Positions 30,985-39,852 of a stretch of 64,000 nt of DNA are shown in pieces. The stretch covers positions 2,294,001-2,358,000 of the forward strand of contig NZ_CP014301.1 in NCBI RefSeq assembly GCF_001562255.1. Reading direction: 5' to 3'. The notes below the pieces were generated by a model. That model had not been told where the DNA came from, did not search any database, and saw nothing but the letters and a program-made list of their open reading frames with translations. This stretch comes from Bosea sp. PAMC 26642. Its GTDB lineage: Bacteria > Pseudomonadota > Alphaproteobacteria > Rhizobiales > Beijerinckiaceae. Position 1 is the stretch's first letter; each line of letters begins with the position of its first letter. Position numbers and translations under genes: made by a program.

Positions 30985-31941
30985 TCACATATAGAGCTTC
31001 TCGCCTTCGAGCCCCTTATACAGTCCCGCGACCTGCTCGGCATAGCCGTTGAACAGCAGCGTCGGCCGTCGCTCGCGTGAGCCCAGCACCTGCTCGCTCG
31101 CCTGGCTCCAGCGCGGATGGGAAACCTCCGGGTTCACATTGGCCCAGAAGCCGTATTCAGACGCCTGCAGCCCCTCCCAGAAGGTCTTTGGGCGCTCGGC
31201 GACGAAGGAGATCTTGCTGATCGATTTCACCGATTTGAAGCCGTATTTCCACGGCGTGATCAGCCGCAAGGGCGCGCCATGCTGGGTCGGGATCGGCTTG
31301 CCGTAGATGCCGGTCACCATCAGCGGCAGGTCGTTGGTCGCCTCGGCAATGGTCAGCCCCTCCGTATAGGGCCACGGATACCAGCGCTGCGACTGGCCCG
31401 GCGCGACCTTCGGATTCATGAAGGTCTCGAACTTCACATATTTCGCGCTCGCCAACGGTTTTGCGAACTCGACCAGCGACTTGACCGTGAATCCGGTCCA
31501 GGGCACCGCCATCGACCAGGTTTCGACGCAGCGGAATCGGTAGAGCCGCTCTTCCAGCGTCATCTTGCGGATCAGGTCGTCGACGCCGATCTCCATCGGC
31601 TTCTCGACCATGCCGTCGATCGAGATCATCCAGGGCCGCGTGACGAGCTTCTTCGACGCGCCGACGATGTCCTTGGACGTGCCGAATTCGTAGAAATTAT
31701 TGTAGTTCGCGGCCAGATCCTCCTCCGTCACCGGCCGGTCGAGCGCGTAGCCCGCATTCTTCTTCGCCGGGTACAGATCGAGCGTCGGATCGGCTCCCTG
31801 CGCGGCGGCGATCTGCGGCAGCGCCGCGCTCGCGACGAGGCCGGCGCCGGCGCCCATGAAACTGCGCCGGTTCATGAACACGGATTCGGGAGTGGCCTGG
31901 CTCTCGGGCATCTCCCAGCCAGCGCGGCGTTTGATCAGCAT
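30985..31941 (-). CDS. msrP: Periplasmic protein-methionine-sulfoxide reductase catalytic subunit
   Basis: A 318-residue molybdopterin enzyme (formerly YedY) that repairs oxidised methionines in periplasmic proteins. A Tat signal is visible (NRRSFMGAG at residues 24-32, then a hydrophobic run to AAAQ), the molybdenum ligand Cys138 lies in RFRCVETWSM, and the C-terminal TFWEGLQASEYGFWANVNP block is diagnostic. The start MLIKRRAGWE (ATG 31941) matches family N-termini better than an upstream start at 31971. The membrane haem partner MsrQ is not adjacent in this window. Confidence 0.94.
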   Translation of the reverse strand: MLIKRRAGWEMPESQATPESVFMNRRSFMGAGAGLVASAALPQIAAAQGADPTLDLYPAKKNAGYALDRPVTEEDLAANYNNFYEFGTSKDIVGASKKLVTRPWMISIDGMVEKPMEIGVDDLIRKMTLEERLYRFRCVETWSMAVPWTGFTVKSLVEFAKPLASAKYVKFETFMNPKVAPGQSQRWYPWPYTEGLTIAEATNDLPLMVTGIYGKPIPTQHGAPLRLITPWKYGFKSVKSISKISFVAERPKTFWEGLQASEYGFWANVNPEVSHPRWSQASEQVLGSRERRPTLLFNGYAEQVAGLYKGLEGEKLYM

Positions 31942-32023
31942 CGGACGGACATGCTCCGTTTCGGAAGCCAACAGTCTAGCGCACGCCGGGCTGTCACGCG
32001 CAATTCACGAGGGGGAGAGGCCT

Positions 32024-32184
32024 TCCCTTCTCCCCTTGCGGGAGAAGGTGGCGCGCAGCGCCGGATGAGGGGTCGCACCCCCGCTCGTCGCTAGCGTCCG
32101 TCACCTCATGCGGCTCGAAAAGTCGCGCGACCCCTCATCCGTCTCGGCTTCGCCGAGCCACCTTCTCCCGCAAGGGGAGAAGGG
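32024..32184. repeat. Long inverted repeat, family C copy 1
   Basis: A 161-bp element whose arms are CCCTTCTCCCCTTGCGGGAG (with its own local hairpin to GAGAAGG) and the complementary CCTTCTCCCGCAAGGGGAGA at the far end, separated by GC-rich inner repeats (GGATGAGGGG / CCCCTCATCC). It fills the gap between msrP and leuB. A related but different element occurs at 57486-57610. Confidence 0.8.
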
Positions 32185-32190
32185 CAGAGC

Positions 32191-33300
32191 CTACCCCCGC
32201 GCCTCCAGCGCCTTGACGATGGCAGCCCCCATCTCGCTGGTCGAGACCGCATTCGCTCCCGGCGCCGCGATGTCCTTGGTGCGCGTGCCCGAGCCGAGCA
32301 CGTCGGCGATCGCGCCCTCCAGCCGGTCGGCGGCCTCGATCGCCCCGAAGGAATAACGCAGCGCCATCGCAAAGGAGCCGATCATCGCGATCGGGTTCGC
32401 CAGCCCCTTGCCGGCAATGTCGGGCGCCGAGCCATGGACGGGCTCGTAGAGCGCCTTGCGCTTGCCAGTGGTGGCGTCCTCGGCGCCGAGCGAGGCCGAG
32501 GGCAGCATGCCGAGCGAGCCCGTCAGCATCGCCGCCACGTCCGACAGAATGTCGCCGAACAGGTTGTCGGTGACGATCACGTCGTACTGCTTGGGCCAGC
32601 GCACCAGCTGCATGGCGCAATTGTCGGCGAGGACATGCTCCAGCTCGACATCCGAATAATCCCTGGCGTGCTGGGCCGTGACCGTCTGCTTCCAGAGCAC
32701 GCCGGTCTTCATGACGTTGTGCTTTTCGGCCGAGGAGACCTTGTTGCGGCGGGTGCGTGCCAGCTCGAAGGCGACCGCGCAGATGCGCTCGATCTCGGGC
32801 GTGGTGTAGATTTGCGTATCGACGCCGCGCTTGGAGCCGTCCTCCAGCGTCACGATCTCCTTTGGCTCGCCGAAATAGACGCCGCCGGTGAGCTCGCGCA
32901 CGATCAGGATGTCGAGCCCCTCGACCACCTCGGGCTTCAGCGACGAGGCTGAGGCCAGCGCCGGATAGCAGATCGCAGGGCGCAGATTGGCGAAAAGGCC
33001 GAGATCCTTGCGCAGCCGCAGCAGGCCGGCCTCGGGACGGTGCTGATAGGGCACATCGGCCCATTTCGGCCCGCCGACCGCGCCGAACAGCACGGCATCG
33101 GCATCCTGCGCGAGCTTCATGTCGCCTTCCGAGATCGCCTGCTTGTGGGCATCGTAGGCGCAGCCGCCGACCAGACCCTTCTCGATCGCGAAGGAGGCCA
33201 GCCCCTGCTTCTCGAACCAGGACACCACGGTCTCGACCTGGCCCATCACCTCGGGGCCGATGCCGTCGCCGGGCAGGAGCAGAAGCTTGTGGGTCGCCAT
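32191..33300 (-). CDS. leuB: 3-isopropylmalate dehydrogenase
   Basis: A 369-residue NAD-dependent enzyme of leucine synthesis that oxidises and decarboxylates 3-isopropylmalate. Family blocks are [20 protein letters not shown] at the N-terminus, [27 protein letters not shown], the NAD-site [20 protein letters not shown] and the C-terminal [20 protein letters not shown]. Length is standard. No other leu gene is adjacent. A family C repeat begins 6 bp after its stop. Confidence 0.97.
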   Translation of the reverse strand: MATHKLLLLPGDGIGPEVMGQVETVVSWFEKQGLASFAIEKGLVGGCAYDAHKQAISEGDMKLAQDADAVLFGAVGGPKWADVPYQHRPEAGLLRLRKDLGLFANLRPAICYPALASASSLKPEVVEGLDILIVRELTGGVYFGEPKEIVTLEDGSKRGVDTQIYTTPEIERICAVAFELARTRRNKVSSAEKHNVMKTGVLWKQTVTAQHARDYSDVELEHVLADNCAMQLVRWPKQYDVIVTDNLFGDILSDVAAMLTGSLGMLPSASLGAEDATTGKRKALYEPVHGSAPDIAGKGLANPIAMIGSFAMALRYSFGAIEAADRLEGAIADVLGSGTRTKDIAAPGANAVSTSEMGAAIVKALEARG

Positions 33301-33339
33301 GGTGTCGCCTCGTCTGTCGCGTTGTCCTCGCGAGGCTGA

Positions 33340-33924
33340 TTAGGGGGATGGGGGGCCGGGCGCAAGCGCCGCCAGAATGCAGGCCGCGAAGGGCTGATAG
33401 TCGCTGCGATGCGCCGCGATCGAGGCCGCCAGCCATTCGGCCCGCACGATCAGGCGCAGATCGAGGGGGTGGCCGGCCTGCGCGGCGAGCTGCGCCAGAT
33501 AGAGCGCCTGCGTCCGGCCGTTGCCCTCGCGAAAGGGATGGACATAGTTGAGGTCGCCGATGATCTCGCCGGCCCGCACAGCGAACGTCTCGGTATCGAG
33601 CCCCTGCAGGTAGCGCCAGCCGACGAGGCGCCGGTGCACATCGGCCATGCCGGTCTCGATATAGCGGCGAAACTGGAACTGGCTCTTGCCCTTGGCTATC
33701 TCGACGCTGCGCAACTCGCCCGCCCAGTCATAGACGTCCTGGAAGAGATGGCGGTGGATGGCGCGCAGATGGGTAAGGTTGAAGTTGCCGGTGGGGATGG
33801 CTTCGCGCATTCGCTGAACGACGAAAGCACGTTCGATCGCATCGAGCCGTCCGCCATCTTGCACATCGAGCTTGTTGATCAGAACGGTAAAATCAGGCGG
33901 GTAGCAATAAACCTGATCGCTCAT
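33340..33924 (-). CDS. Fic domain protein (putative AMP-transferase toxin)
   Basis: A 194-residue protein with a complete Fic core motif, HPFREGNGR at residues 129-137, the His being the catalytic base and the acidic residue binding magnesium. Fic proteins of this class transfer AMP to target proteins such as DNA gyrase and act as toxins when not bound by antitoxin. The upstream helices (FNLTHLRAIHRHLFQDVYDW) and KSQFQFRRYIETGMADVHRR flap region are typical. ATGA overlap with the upstream antitoxin-like gene shows coupling. No internal inhibitory helix is seen, so it is a class I architecture. Confidence 0.87.
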   Translation of the reverse strand: MSDQVYCYPPDFTVLINKLDVQDGGRLDAIERAFVVQRMREAIPTGNFNLTHLRAIHRHLFQDVYDWAGELRSVEIAKGKSQFQFRRYIETGMADVHRRLVGWRYLQGLDTETFAVRAGEIIGDLNYVHPFREGNGRTQALYLAQLAAQAGHPLDLRLIVRAEWLAASIAAHRSDYQPFAACILAALAPGPPSP

Positions 33925-34142
33925 TCGGCGGCACGGGCAGACTTTGCGATGGCCGCCCGTTCCATGATGTGAGCGCGGCAGCGCTCATGCGACCACCCTT
34001 CACGCTCGAACATCTCGAACATCGCGATGTCGTCGGCATCGAGCGGATTGCCTTCGATCTCCTGCAGATGCATGGCCACGAGCCGGCGCTCGCGGGCTTG
34101 CGCGACCTCGTCCGGAGAGAGACGGGCATCAATATCGTTCAT
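33921..34142 (-). CDS. Putative VbhA-like Fic antitoxin
   Basis: A 73-residue, highly charged, mostly helical protein encoded directly upstream of the Fic gene with a 4-bp overlap, the position of class I Fic antitoxins. Those carry an inhibitory S/T-x3-E-G/N motif whose Glu blocks ATP. Here the best match is LQEIEG at 26-31, where the Ser/Thr position is Leu26 while Glu30-Gly31 are kept. The C-terminal part (MFEREGWSHERCRAHIMERA) is of unknown function. Antitoxin role is inferred from context. Confidence 0.7.
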   Translation of the reverse strand: MNDIDARLSPDEVAQARERRLVAMHLQEIEGNPLDADDIAMFEMFEREGWSHERCRAHIMERAAIAKSARAAE

Positions 34143-34163
34143 GCCGACACGATAACCGATTTT

Positions 34164-34187
34164 ACGCCGGCCCGCGAGGGCCGGCGT
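34164..34187 (-). terminator. Perfect hairpin after the substrate-binding-protein gene
   Basis: ACGCCGGCCC (34164-34173) and GGGCCGGCGT (34178-34187) form a perfect 10-bp stem with a GCGA loop. On the minus strand it lies 27 bp after the stop of the substrate-binding-protein gene but is followed by AAAA rather than U, so it is not a textbook intrinsic terminator. It may still stall polymerase or protect the mRNA end. Confidence 0.35.
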
Positions 34188-34214
34188 CCAAGTCCGACGA
34201 GAGAAGCTGCGTCC

Positions 34215-35804
34215 TCAGGCCTTCTTTTCCATGTTCCAGAAGAACTGCACCGGCGACAGCACCATGCCGGTCAAGCTCTTGCGATAAGCCATGGGCTGCT
34301 GCACGTGGCCGGCGGGAACGTAAGGCACGAACTCGAAGGCGCGCTTCTCGATCGAGGCCGCGATCTCCTTCTGCTTGGCCGCATCCGGCGTCGCGATCCA
34401 TTCGTCGCGCAGACCTTCCATCTGCGTATCCTCCGGCCAGCCGAACCAGGCCGCGCCGCCATTGGCCCGCATCAGCGGATGCAGGGCCGGGTTCAGCGTA
34501 TCGGCGCAAGACCACAGCGTGTGGAAGACCGACCAGCCGCCGGCATCGGGCGCGCCGCGATTGGCGCGCCGGCCGATGAAGCTCGCCCAGTCGGTGGCGA
34601 CCAGTTCCGCATTGATCCCGAGCTTCTTGAACAGGTCCTCGGTCACGAGGCACTGCTGATAGGCGATCGGCTGGTCGGCCGGCGCGAGCAGGACGACCTT
34701 CTCGCCCTTGTAGCCGGCCTCCTTGAGCATGGCCTTGGCCTTCTCGAGATTGCCCTGCATCGCCTCCGCGCCACCGGCGCCGGTCGACATCGGCGAGCCC
34801 GGCGAGAAGAAGGTCTTGGCCTCGCTGTAGTATTCCTTGTTGCCGACGACGGCCTCCATGTAGTCGGTCTGGTTGACCGCCATCATGATGGCGCGGCGGA
34901 TGCCGGGATTGTTGAAGGGCGGCTGCATCTGGTTGAAGCGCATCAGCAGGAACAGGCCGAGCGGCACGTTCTCGATGGCGACGTCCTTGTTGCCCTTGAG
35001 CACGGGCAGCAGATCGACCGGCGGCTGCTCGTACCAGTCGACCTCGCCCTGCATCAACGCGCCCACGGCCGCGGCGGGCTCGGTCAGCGCCAGCCACTCG
35101 ATCCGGTCGATCTTGGCGACCTTGCCGCCGGCCGCCCAGGACGGCGCCTCCTCGCGGGGCTTGTACTTGGCGAAGCGCTCGTAGATCGCGTTCTGGCCGG
35201 GGATCCACTGCTTGTCCATGAACCGCCACGGGCCGGAACCGACCGCCTCGGTGATGTTCTTCAGATGGTCGGTCGCCGCGACGCGCTCGGGCATGATGAA
35301 CGGCACGTTGGACGAAAGCTTGCCAAGCGCCGCCGTCATCATCGGGAAGGGCTTCTTCAGCCGGATCGCGAAGCTGCGCTGGTCGATGACGTCGTAGCCC
35401 TCGACGAAGGTCGCGAAGGTCTGGCCGAAGGCGTCGCGCTTCGACCAGCGCGCGATCGAGGCGATGCAGTCCTGGGCCCGCACCGGCTCGTCGTCGTGGA
35501 AGGCCAACCCGTCGCGCAGGCGGAAGCTCCACTTCAAGCCGTCCGGCGATGTTTCCCAGGCCTCGACCATCTGCGGCTTGATCTGGAACTGCGCATCGGT
35601 GGCAAACAGGGTGTCATATATCAGGTATCCGTGATTGCGGATGACATAGCTCGTTGCCGTGATCGGATCGAGCGAGGGCAGCGGCGTCGAGGGAATGAAG
35701 CGCAAGGCAGCCGCTCGCGACTGCGAAAAGCTACGGCTGGGCATGAAGCCGGACGCGGCAAGCGCGGTCGCTCCCTGCAGAACCTTGCGGCGGTCGATCG
35801 GCAT
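34215..35804 (-). CDS. ABC transporter substrate-binding protein, family 5 (peptide/opine type)
   Basis: A 529-residue exported solute-binding protein. The N-terminus carries a Tat-like signal (DRRKVLQGATALAASGF), and the mature part has the family 5 pattern: LDPITATSYVIRNHGYLIYD, WSFRLRDGLAFHDDEPVRAQ, the FNNPGIRRAIMMAVNQTDYM block and a C-terminal lobe. Ligands of the family are oligopeptides, opines, glutathione and similar molecules; this one is unknown. No permease or ATPase genes are adjacent, so it is an orphan that must work with components encoded elsewhere. Confidence 0.9.
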   Translation of the reverse strand: MPIDRRKVLQGATALAASGFMPSRSFSQSRAAALRFIPSTPLPSLDPITATSYVIRNHGYLIYDTLFATDAQFQIKPQMVEAWETSPDGLKWSFRLRDGLAFHDDEPVRAQDCIASIARWSKRDAFGQTFATFVEGYDVIDQRSFAIRLKKPFPMMTAALGKLSSNVPFIMPERVAATDHLKNITEAVGSGPWRFMDKQWIPGQNAIYERFAKYKPREEAPSWAAGGKVAKIDRIEWLALTEPAAAVGALMQGEVDWYEQPPVDLLPVLKGNKDVAIENVPLGLFLLMRFNQMQPPFNNPGIRRAIMMAVNQTDYMEAVVGNKEYYSEAKTFFSPGSPMSTGAGGAEAMQGNLEKAKAMLKEAGYKGEKVVLLAPADQPIAYQQCLVTEDLFKKLGINAELVATDWASFIGRRANRGAPDAGGWSVFHTLWSCADTLNPALHPLMRANGGAAWFGWPEDTQMEGLRDEWIATPDAAKQKEIAASIEKRAFEFVPYVPAGHVQQPMAYRKSLTGMVLSPVQFFWNMEKKA

Positions 35805-35907
35805 GGCAGTGTCTCCTTCTGGCCCCAGGGCGGCGATGGCTGCGCCAACTCAAGCAAGAGATATACCAGACGTCAACCGTCGCCACGGTATCGGCCGGGC
35901 CGACCCA

Positions 35908-36306
35908 TCAGGATTCGGCCGACACCGTCGGCAACCGTGCCGTGATCTCGATCTCGACCTTCATCTCCGGTTTCAGCAGGCCTGCGACCACATAGATGCC
36001 TGCCGCGGGCCGAATGGCACCGAAGATCTCGCCGCAGACCGCCAGCACCGGCTCGCAATAGCTCCGGTCGGTGACGAAATACTGCGCCCGCACCACGCGC
36101 GAAAGCGACGATCCGGCCTCGCTCAGCACGGCTTCCACCGTCCGGAAGATGTTGCGCGCCTGCTCGGCGGCCTCCTCCGGCAGGGTCATGGTGACGTAGT
36201 CGTATCCGGTGGTGCCCGAAACGAAGACGAGATCGCCATCGATCACGGCACGCGAATAGCCGAAGGCAGTCTCGAAGGGGGAACCGGTGGAGATCAGGCG
36301 GCGCAT
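35908..36306 (-). CDS. RidA family protein
   Basis: A 132-residue protein of the RidA/YjgF-like superfamily. Visible are the strand GDLVFVSGTTGYDY, the helix AEQARNIFRTVEAVLSEAGS, VVRAQYFVTDRS, and the C-terminal KVEIEITARLP. True RidA proteins hydrolyse reactive enamine/imine intermediates; the conserved Arg of that active site (usually in an R-x-A/T-x-x-V segment) is replaced in IRPAAGIYVVAGLL in a way typical of other subgroups, so activity is uncertain. It is upstream of, and in line with, the orphan binding-protein gene (103-bp gap). Confidence 0.85.
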   Translation of the reverse strand: MRRLISTGSPFETAFGYSRAVIDGDLVFVSGTTGYDYVTMTLPEEAAEQARNIFRTVEAVLSEAGSSLSRVVRAQYFVTDRSYCEPVLAVCGEIFGAIRPAAGIYVVAGLLKPEMKVEIEITARLPTVSAES

Positions 36307-36351
36307 GAAGGTGTTCCAGGCAAGGGAAAGGTCGTAAAGCGATCGAAGCGC

Positions 36352-36759
36352 TCAGTGCGAGGGCACGATCAATTCGACCGAAGGGAAATAGGTTCGGTAG
36401 CGACGCGGATCGCGGGTCCGAAGCGGGAACCGTTCAATTTGGGCATGCGCGCCGATGAAGAAGTCCGGCAAGACGCCGGTTCGTGAGCCCCCTGCCGCAC
36501 GATAGCGTTTGAACGCCTTGCCGGCTAGAAAGGCTGCCTGTTTCGGAACGTCCGTGATGCCGATGCGCCGTACCGCGAGCAGTTCGTCCAGTTGTTCGAG
36601 CTGGCTGTATCCTGCCGCGAGTTCGGCATAGACGATAAGATTGATCGTCAAATCGCCTCGATCCGATGCGGCCCTGATCTCTCACAAGGAACTCTCGGCC
36701 CATATCGGGTCGTCGAGAATGATATCGATCAGGACGTTGGTATCGACGAGTGTCGTCAA
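36352..36759 (-). pseudogene. PIN-domain toxin gene interrupted by an in-frame stop
   Basis: From a TTG at 36759, overlapping the antitoxin stop, the frame reads MTTLVDTNVLIDIILDD, a typical PIN start with the first catalytic Asp, then meets TGA at 36682-36684 (codon 26). The same frame continues as EIRAASDRGDLTINLIVYAE and on to VLPDFFIGAHAQ, the final PIN acidic block. The two halves are clearly one domain, so a single nonsense change (for example from CGA or TGG) has broken the gene. The 3' part could restart at TTG 36651 but would lack the first catalytic residue. A sequencing error is the alternative. Confidence 0.8.
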
Positions 36760-36995
36760 TCCTCGCCTCGTATCAGCGCCATGAACTCATCCGTCGTCAT
36801 TCCCAGATTCAACGATCCGCGCATACGCTCGAAGCGATCGGGCTCCACATTCTGCACACCCGAAACCTTCCGGATGACGGCAGCGCCCTCATCGTCGGCG
36901 ACGACATCGACGACGTTTCCCGGCTTCAGACCGAGCTTGTCTCTCACGTCCTTGGGGAGAATGATCTGGCCGGCATCATCGACGACAGCTTGCAT
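36756..36995 (-). CDS. AbrB/MazE-type antitoxin
   Basis: A 79-residue protein with a swapped-hairpin AbrB DNA-binding domain: VVDDAGQIILPKDVRDKLGL and KPGNVVDVVADDEGAAVIRK. The C-terminal tail (ERMRGSLNLGMTTDEFMALI) is the expected toxin-binding region. It overlaps the start of the broken PIN-toxin gene by 4 bp, so it is the antitoxin of a module whose toxin is probably inactive. It may persist as an autoregulator or an orphan. Confidence 0.85.
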   Translation of the reverse strand: MQAVVDDAGQIILPKDVRDKLGLKPGNVVDVVADDEGAAVIRKVSGVQNVEPDRFERMRGSLNLGMTTDEFMALIRGED

Positions 36996-37053
36996 GACTG
37001 CTGCTCCTCTCGCCCCAGCATATCATGAACCAAGCGACCGTGCAGAGAGAAGC

Positions 37054-38232
37054 TCAAACCCGCCCGCCCTTCAGCGCCCGCAGTACCTTCTCGCCCGGCC
37101 GCCCGGTCTGCGCCATGCCGAGCTTGGCCTCGATCTCCTTGATCGCTGTCCGTGTCAGCGCACCGACCGCGCCGTCGGGCTCGCCGACATTGTAGCCGCG
37201 CCCGATCAGCAGACGCTGCAGTTCGCGACGCTGCTCGCGTGAAAGCGGCAGGTCGTCGGTCGGCCACTGACCCTGCACGCCCGGCCGGCCGCGCAGGCGG
37301 TCCGACAGGAGCGAAATGGCGAGCGCATAAGAATCGGCGCCGTTGTAGCTGTAGGCGGCGTCGTAGTTCTTGAAGACGAGGAAGGCCGGCCCCTCGCGTC
37401 CAGCCGGCATCAGCAGCCCGGCATTGCCGGAACCGCTCAGCGCAGAGCCGTCGAATCTGACGATGCCGCGCGCGGCCCAGCTCGAGACCGGCTGCTTGGG
37501 ACTGCGCCCCGTCGGGCCGGAATAGCCGTTGGGAACACGGACCTCGTAGCCCCACGTCGCGCCGGTGACCCAGCCGGCCTTGTCCATGAAATTGGCGGTC
37601 GAATGCAGCGCGTCGGGGATCGAATCGACGAGGTCACGCCGGCCGTCGCCGTCGCCGTCGACGGCGAGCCTGAGATAGGTTGAGGGGATGAACTGGGTAT
37701 GCCCGAACGCGCCCGCCCAGGAGCCGAACAGCCGGTCGGCGGCGACGTCGCCGCGTTGGATGATCTGCAGTGTCGCCAGCAACTCGCCCTTGAAGAAGGC
37801 GTTTCGGCGGGGCGCCAGGCAGGCCCCGGTCGAGAGCGCCTGCACCAGCGGCATTTTTCCGCGTGCCTTGCCGAAATCGCTCTCGACGCCCCAGACAGCC
37901 GCGATGGTGTGGCGATCGACGCCGAAGCGCTGCTCGGCTGCCGCCAGCGTCGAGGCGTGCTGGCGCAGCATGGCGCGGCCCTCTGCCACCTTCTCGTCGT
38001 CCACGAGCGTGCCGAGATAGTCCCAGATCGGAGTCTTGAACTCCGGCTGGTTGTTCATCGCCTCGATCACCTTCATGTCGGGCTGAACGCCCGCCATCGC
38101 CCGGTCGAACGTCGTGCCCGAGACGCCTTTGGCGGCAGCGTCGGAACGCAGGCCCGACAGGCAGGACTGGAAATCCGCTTGTGCCGCCGAAGCGATCAGG
38201 ACGAGAGGCAAGGCCAGATGAAGCGCGCGCAT
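37054..38232 (-). CDS. Lytic murein transglycosylase, MltB family
   Basis: A 392-residue exported peptidoglycan-cleaving enzyme. A signal peptide (MRALHLALPLVLIASAAQA) precedes the SLT-type domain with catalytic Glu117 in AAVWGVESDFG, and further family blocks are FGSWAGAFGHTQFIPSTYLR and DGDGRRDLVDSIPDALHSTA. The C-terminus has a peptidoglycan-binding domain 1 (LQRLLIGRGYNVGEPDGAVG onward). ATG 38232 is preferred since the signal peptide begins there. It is separated from the antitoxin gene by about 60 bp. Confidence 0.93.
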   Translation of the reverse strand: MRALHLALPLVLIASAAQADFQSCLSGLRSDAAAKGVSGTTFDRAMAGVQPDMKVIEAMNNQPEFKTPIWDYLGTLVDDEKVAEGRAMLRQHASTLAAAEQRFGVDRHTIAAVWGVESDFGKARGKMPLVQALSTGACLAPRRNAFFKGELLATLQIIQRGDVAADRLFGSWAGAFGHTQFIPSTYLRLAVDGDGDGRRDLVDSIPDALHSTANFMDKAGWVTGATWGYEVRVPNGYSGPTGRSPKQPVSSWAARGIVRFDGSALSGSGNAGLLMPAGREGPAFLVFKNYDAAYSYNGADSYALAISLLSDRLRGRPGVQGQWPTDDLPLSREQRRELQRLLIGRGYNVGEPDGAVGALTRTAIKEIEAKLGMAQTGRPGEKVLRALKGGRV

Positions 38233-38363
38233 GGGTTCACCGAATCGCAAAGGTGAAGCGAAACTAGGGCGGGCGAGTTAACGGAGGTTAACCATGCTCG
38301 CTATGAACGTCGCATGCCCGAATCGGGCTATGTCGCCCTGCGCCTTCCTGGAACCGCAAAACC

Positions 38364-38624
38364 ATGACGCTCTCCACCATCGAGATCATCGGCTTCGTCG
38401 CAGCGCTTCTCACGACGGGAAGTTGGGTACCGCAGGCCTGGCGCACCATTCGCACTCGCGACACGCGTTCGATATCGCTCTGGATGCAGGTTCTCTTTGC
38501 CGCCGGCACCGCGATGTGGCTGACCTATGGCCTGATGATCTCGTCCTGGCCCGTCGTCGTGGCGAACACGCTGACGCTGGTTCTGGTGCTGTCGATCCTG
38601 GCGCTGAAACTCCGCTTCGGTTGA
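38364..38624 (+). CDS. SemiSWEET family transporter
   Basis: An 86-residue membrane protein with three hydrophobic helices and the PQ-loop signature SWVPQAWRTIRTRDTRSISL in the first helix and loop. SemiSWEETs work as dimers and move sugars down their gradient. The third segment (VVVANTLTLVLVLSILALKL) completes the unit. Length is typical. It is followed 73 bp downstream by a DUF486 gene in the same direction. Confidence 0.92.
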   Translation: MTLSTIEIIGFVAALLTTGSWVPQAWRTIRTRDTRSISLWMQVLFAAGTAMWLTYGLMISSWPVVVANTLTLVLVLSILALKLRFG

Positions 38625-38697
38625 GGCGTTCTCCCTGCCGTCGCCTCCTATACCGGGCTAGGCTCCAGCTCGGCCCCATATCGGAACGTTTCGCGCC

Positions 38698-39054
38698 ATG
38701 CCAGCCATCTCGTCAGCCCACATCCTGCCCATAGTCATGCTGGTGGGCTCGAACGTCTTCATGACCTTCGCCTGGTACGGCCATCTCAGCTACAAAAGCA
38801 CGGCGATCTGGCTCGCCATCCTCGCCAGCTGGATGATCGCACTGCCCGAATATATGCTGGCGGTGCCGGCCAACCGCATCGGCTCCGCCGTCTATTCCGC
38901 GGCGGAACTCAAAACCATGCAGGAAGTGATCACCCTGACCGTCTTCGCGGGCTTCTCGGTGTTCTGGCTCAAGGAATCCTTGACCTGGAACCATGCCATC
39001 GGCTTCGCGCTGATTGCGGCTGGCGCCTTCTTCATCTTCCAAGCCAAGGCATGA
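38698..39054 (+). CDS. DMT-type DUF486 membrane protein
   Basis: A 118-residue membrane protein with four hydrophobic helices, matching the DUF486 family that is placed in the drug/metabolite transporter clan. Blocks seen are NVFMTFAWYGHL, ALPEYMLAVPANRIGSAVYS and LKTMQEVITLTVFAGFSVFW. The function is unknown; half-size transporters of this clan dimerise. Its stop overlaps the ATG of the following methyltransferase gene by 4 bp. Confidence 0.9.
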   Translation: MPAISSAHILPIVMLVGSNVFMTFAWYGHLSYKSTAIWLAILASWMIALPEYMLAVPANRIGSAVYSAAELKTMQEVITLTVFAGFSVFWLKESLTWNHAIGFALIAAGAFFIFQAKA

Positions 39055-39821
39055 GTGCGATGCAACCTGTCCCCTCGCCCGGCCATCCAGCGGTCGCCGC
39101 CTATCTTGCCGAGGGCTATGACAGCGTACCGGGCATGTCCTCGCGCTTCGCCGCCGCGATCAGCGCCCGGCTGCTGCGCCTCCAGACCGAGCAGGGCATC
39201 GGCGGCCCCATCGCCGAGATCGGCGCCTTCGAGGGTCGCTTCTTCATCGCGCTCGCCCATGCGCTGGAGCCGGGCGAACTCGCGCTCGGCATCGACATCT
39301 TCTCCTGGCCGAACCCGGAGGTGAAGGACCGCTTCGAGGCCAACTGCCTGAAGCATGGCATCGGCCCCGATCGCCGCGTCACCGTGAAGGCCGACGCCGG
39401 CGCAATGGCGCCCGCCGACCTGCTGGCCCATGCGAAGGGCGCCAAGTTGCGCTTCATCCATATCGACGGAGAGCATTCGCGCGCCGCCCTGCTTAAGGAT
39501 CTGGCGCTCGCCACCGCCTGCCTGAAGGATGGCGGGCTGATCGTCCTCGACGACATGCTCCATCCCGGCTACCCGACCCTGATGGTCGCGGTACAGGCCT
39601 ATCTGGAGGCCAATCCCGATATCGTTCCGCTCTGCGTGATCGACCGCGAAACCATCGTCGCCGCAACCAAATTCGTCCTCTGCCAGAAAAGCTGGTTCGA
39701 GCGCTACCAGGCCGCGATGCTGGACATCTTCAAGGATCAGGTCTGGCCGCTCGGGGCCGATTTCGAGCCGCATTGGTGCCTTGTTCTGTCGCAAGACACC
39801 CGGCTGGCCGCGATCACCTGA
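39051..39821 (+). CDS. Class I SAM-dependent methyltransferase (Methyltransf_24 type)
   Basis: A 256-residue protein with GPIAEIGAFEGRFFIALAHA as the SAM-binding motif I (about residues 52-71), LGIDIFSWPNPE at strand 2, and LRFIHIDGEHSRAALLKDLA, the DG(E/D)H block of the Methyltransf_24 group. It may methylate a surface glycan or a small molecule. It is co-translated with the DUF486 gene through an ATGA overlap, a coupling with no obvious functional reason. Confidence 0.82.
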   Translation: MSAMQPVPSPGHPAVAAYLAEGYDSVPGMSSRFAAAISARLLRLQTEQGIGGPIAEIGAFEGRFFIALAHALEPGELALGIDIFSWPNPEVKDRFEANCLKHGIGPDRRVTVKADAGAMAPADLLAHAKGAKLRFIHIDGEHSRAALLKDLALATACLKDGGLIVLDDMLHPGYPTLMVAVQAYLEANPDIVPLCVIDRETIVAATKFVLCQKSWFERYQAAMLDIFKDQVWPLGADFEPHWCLVLSQDTRLAAIT

Positions 39822-39852
39822 GTCGCGTCGAACAGAACGAGAGAGACGAGCC

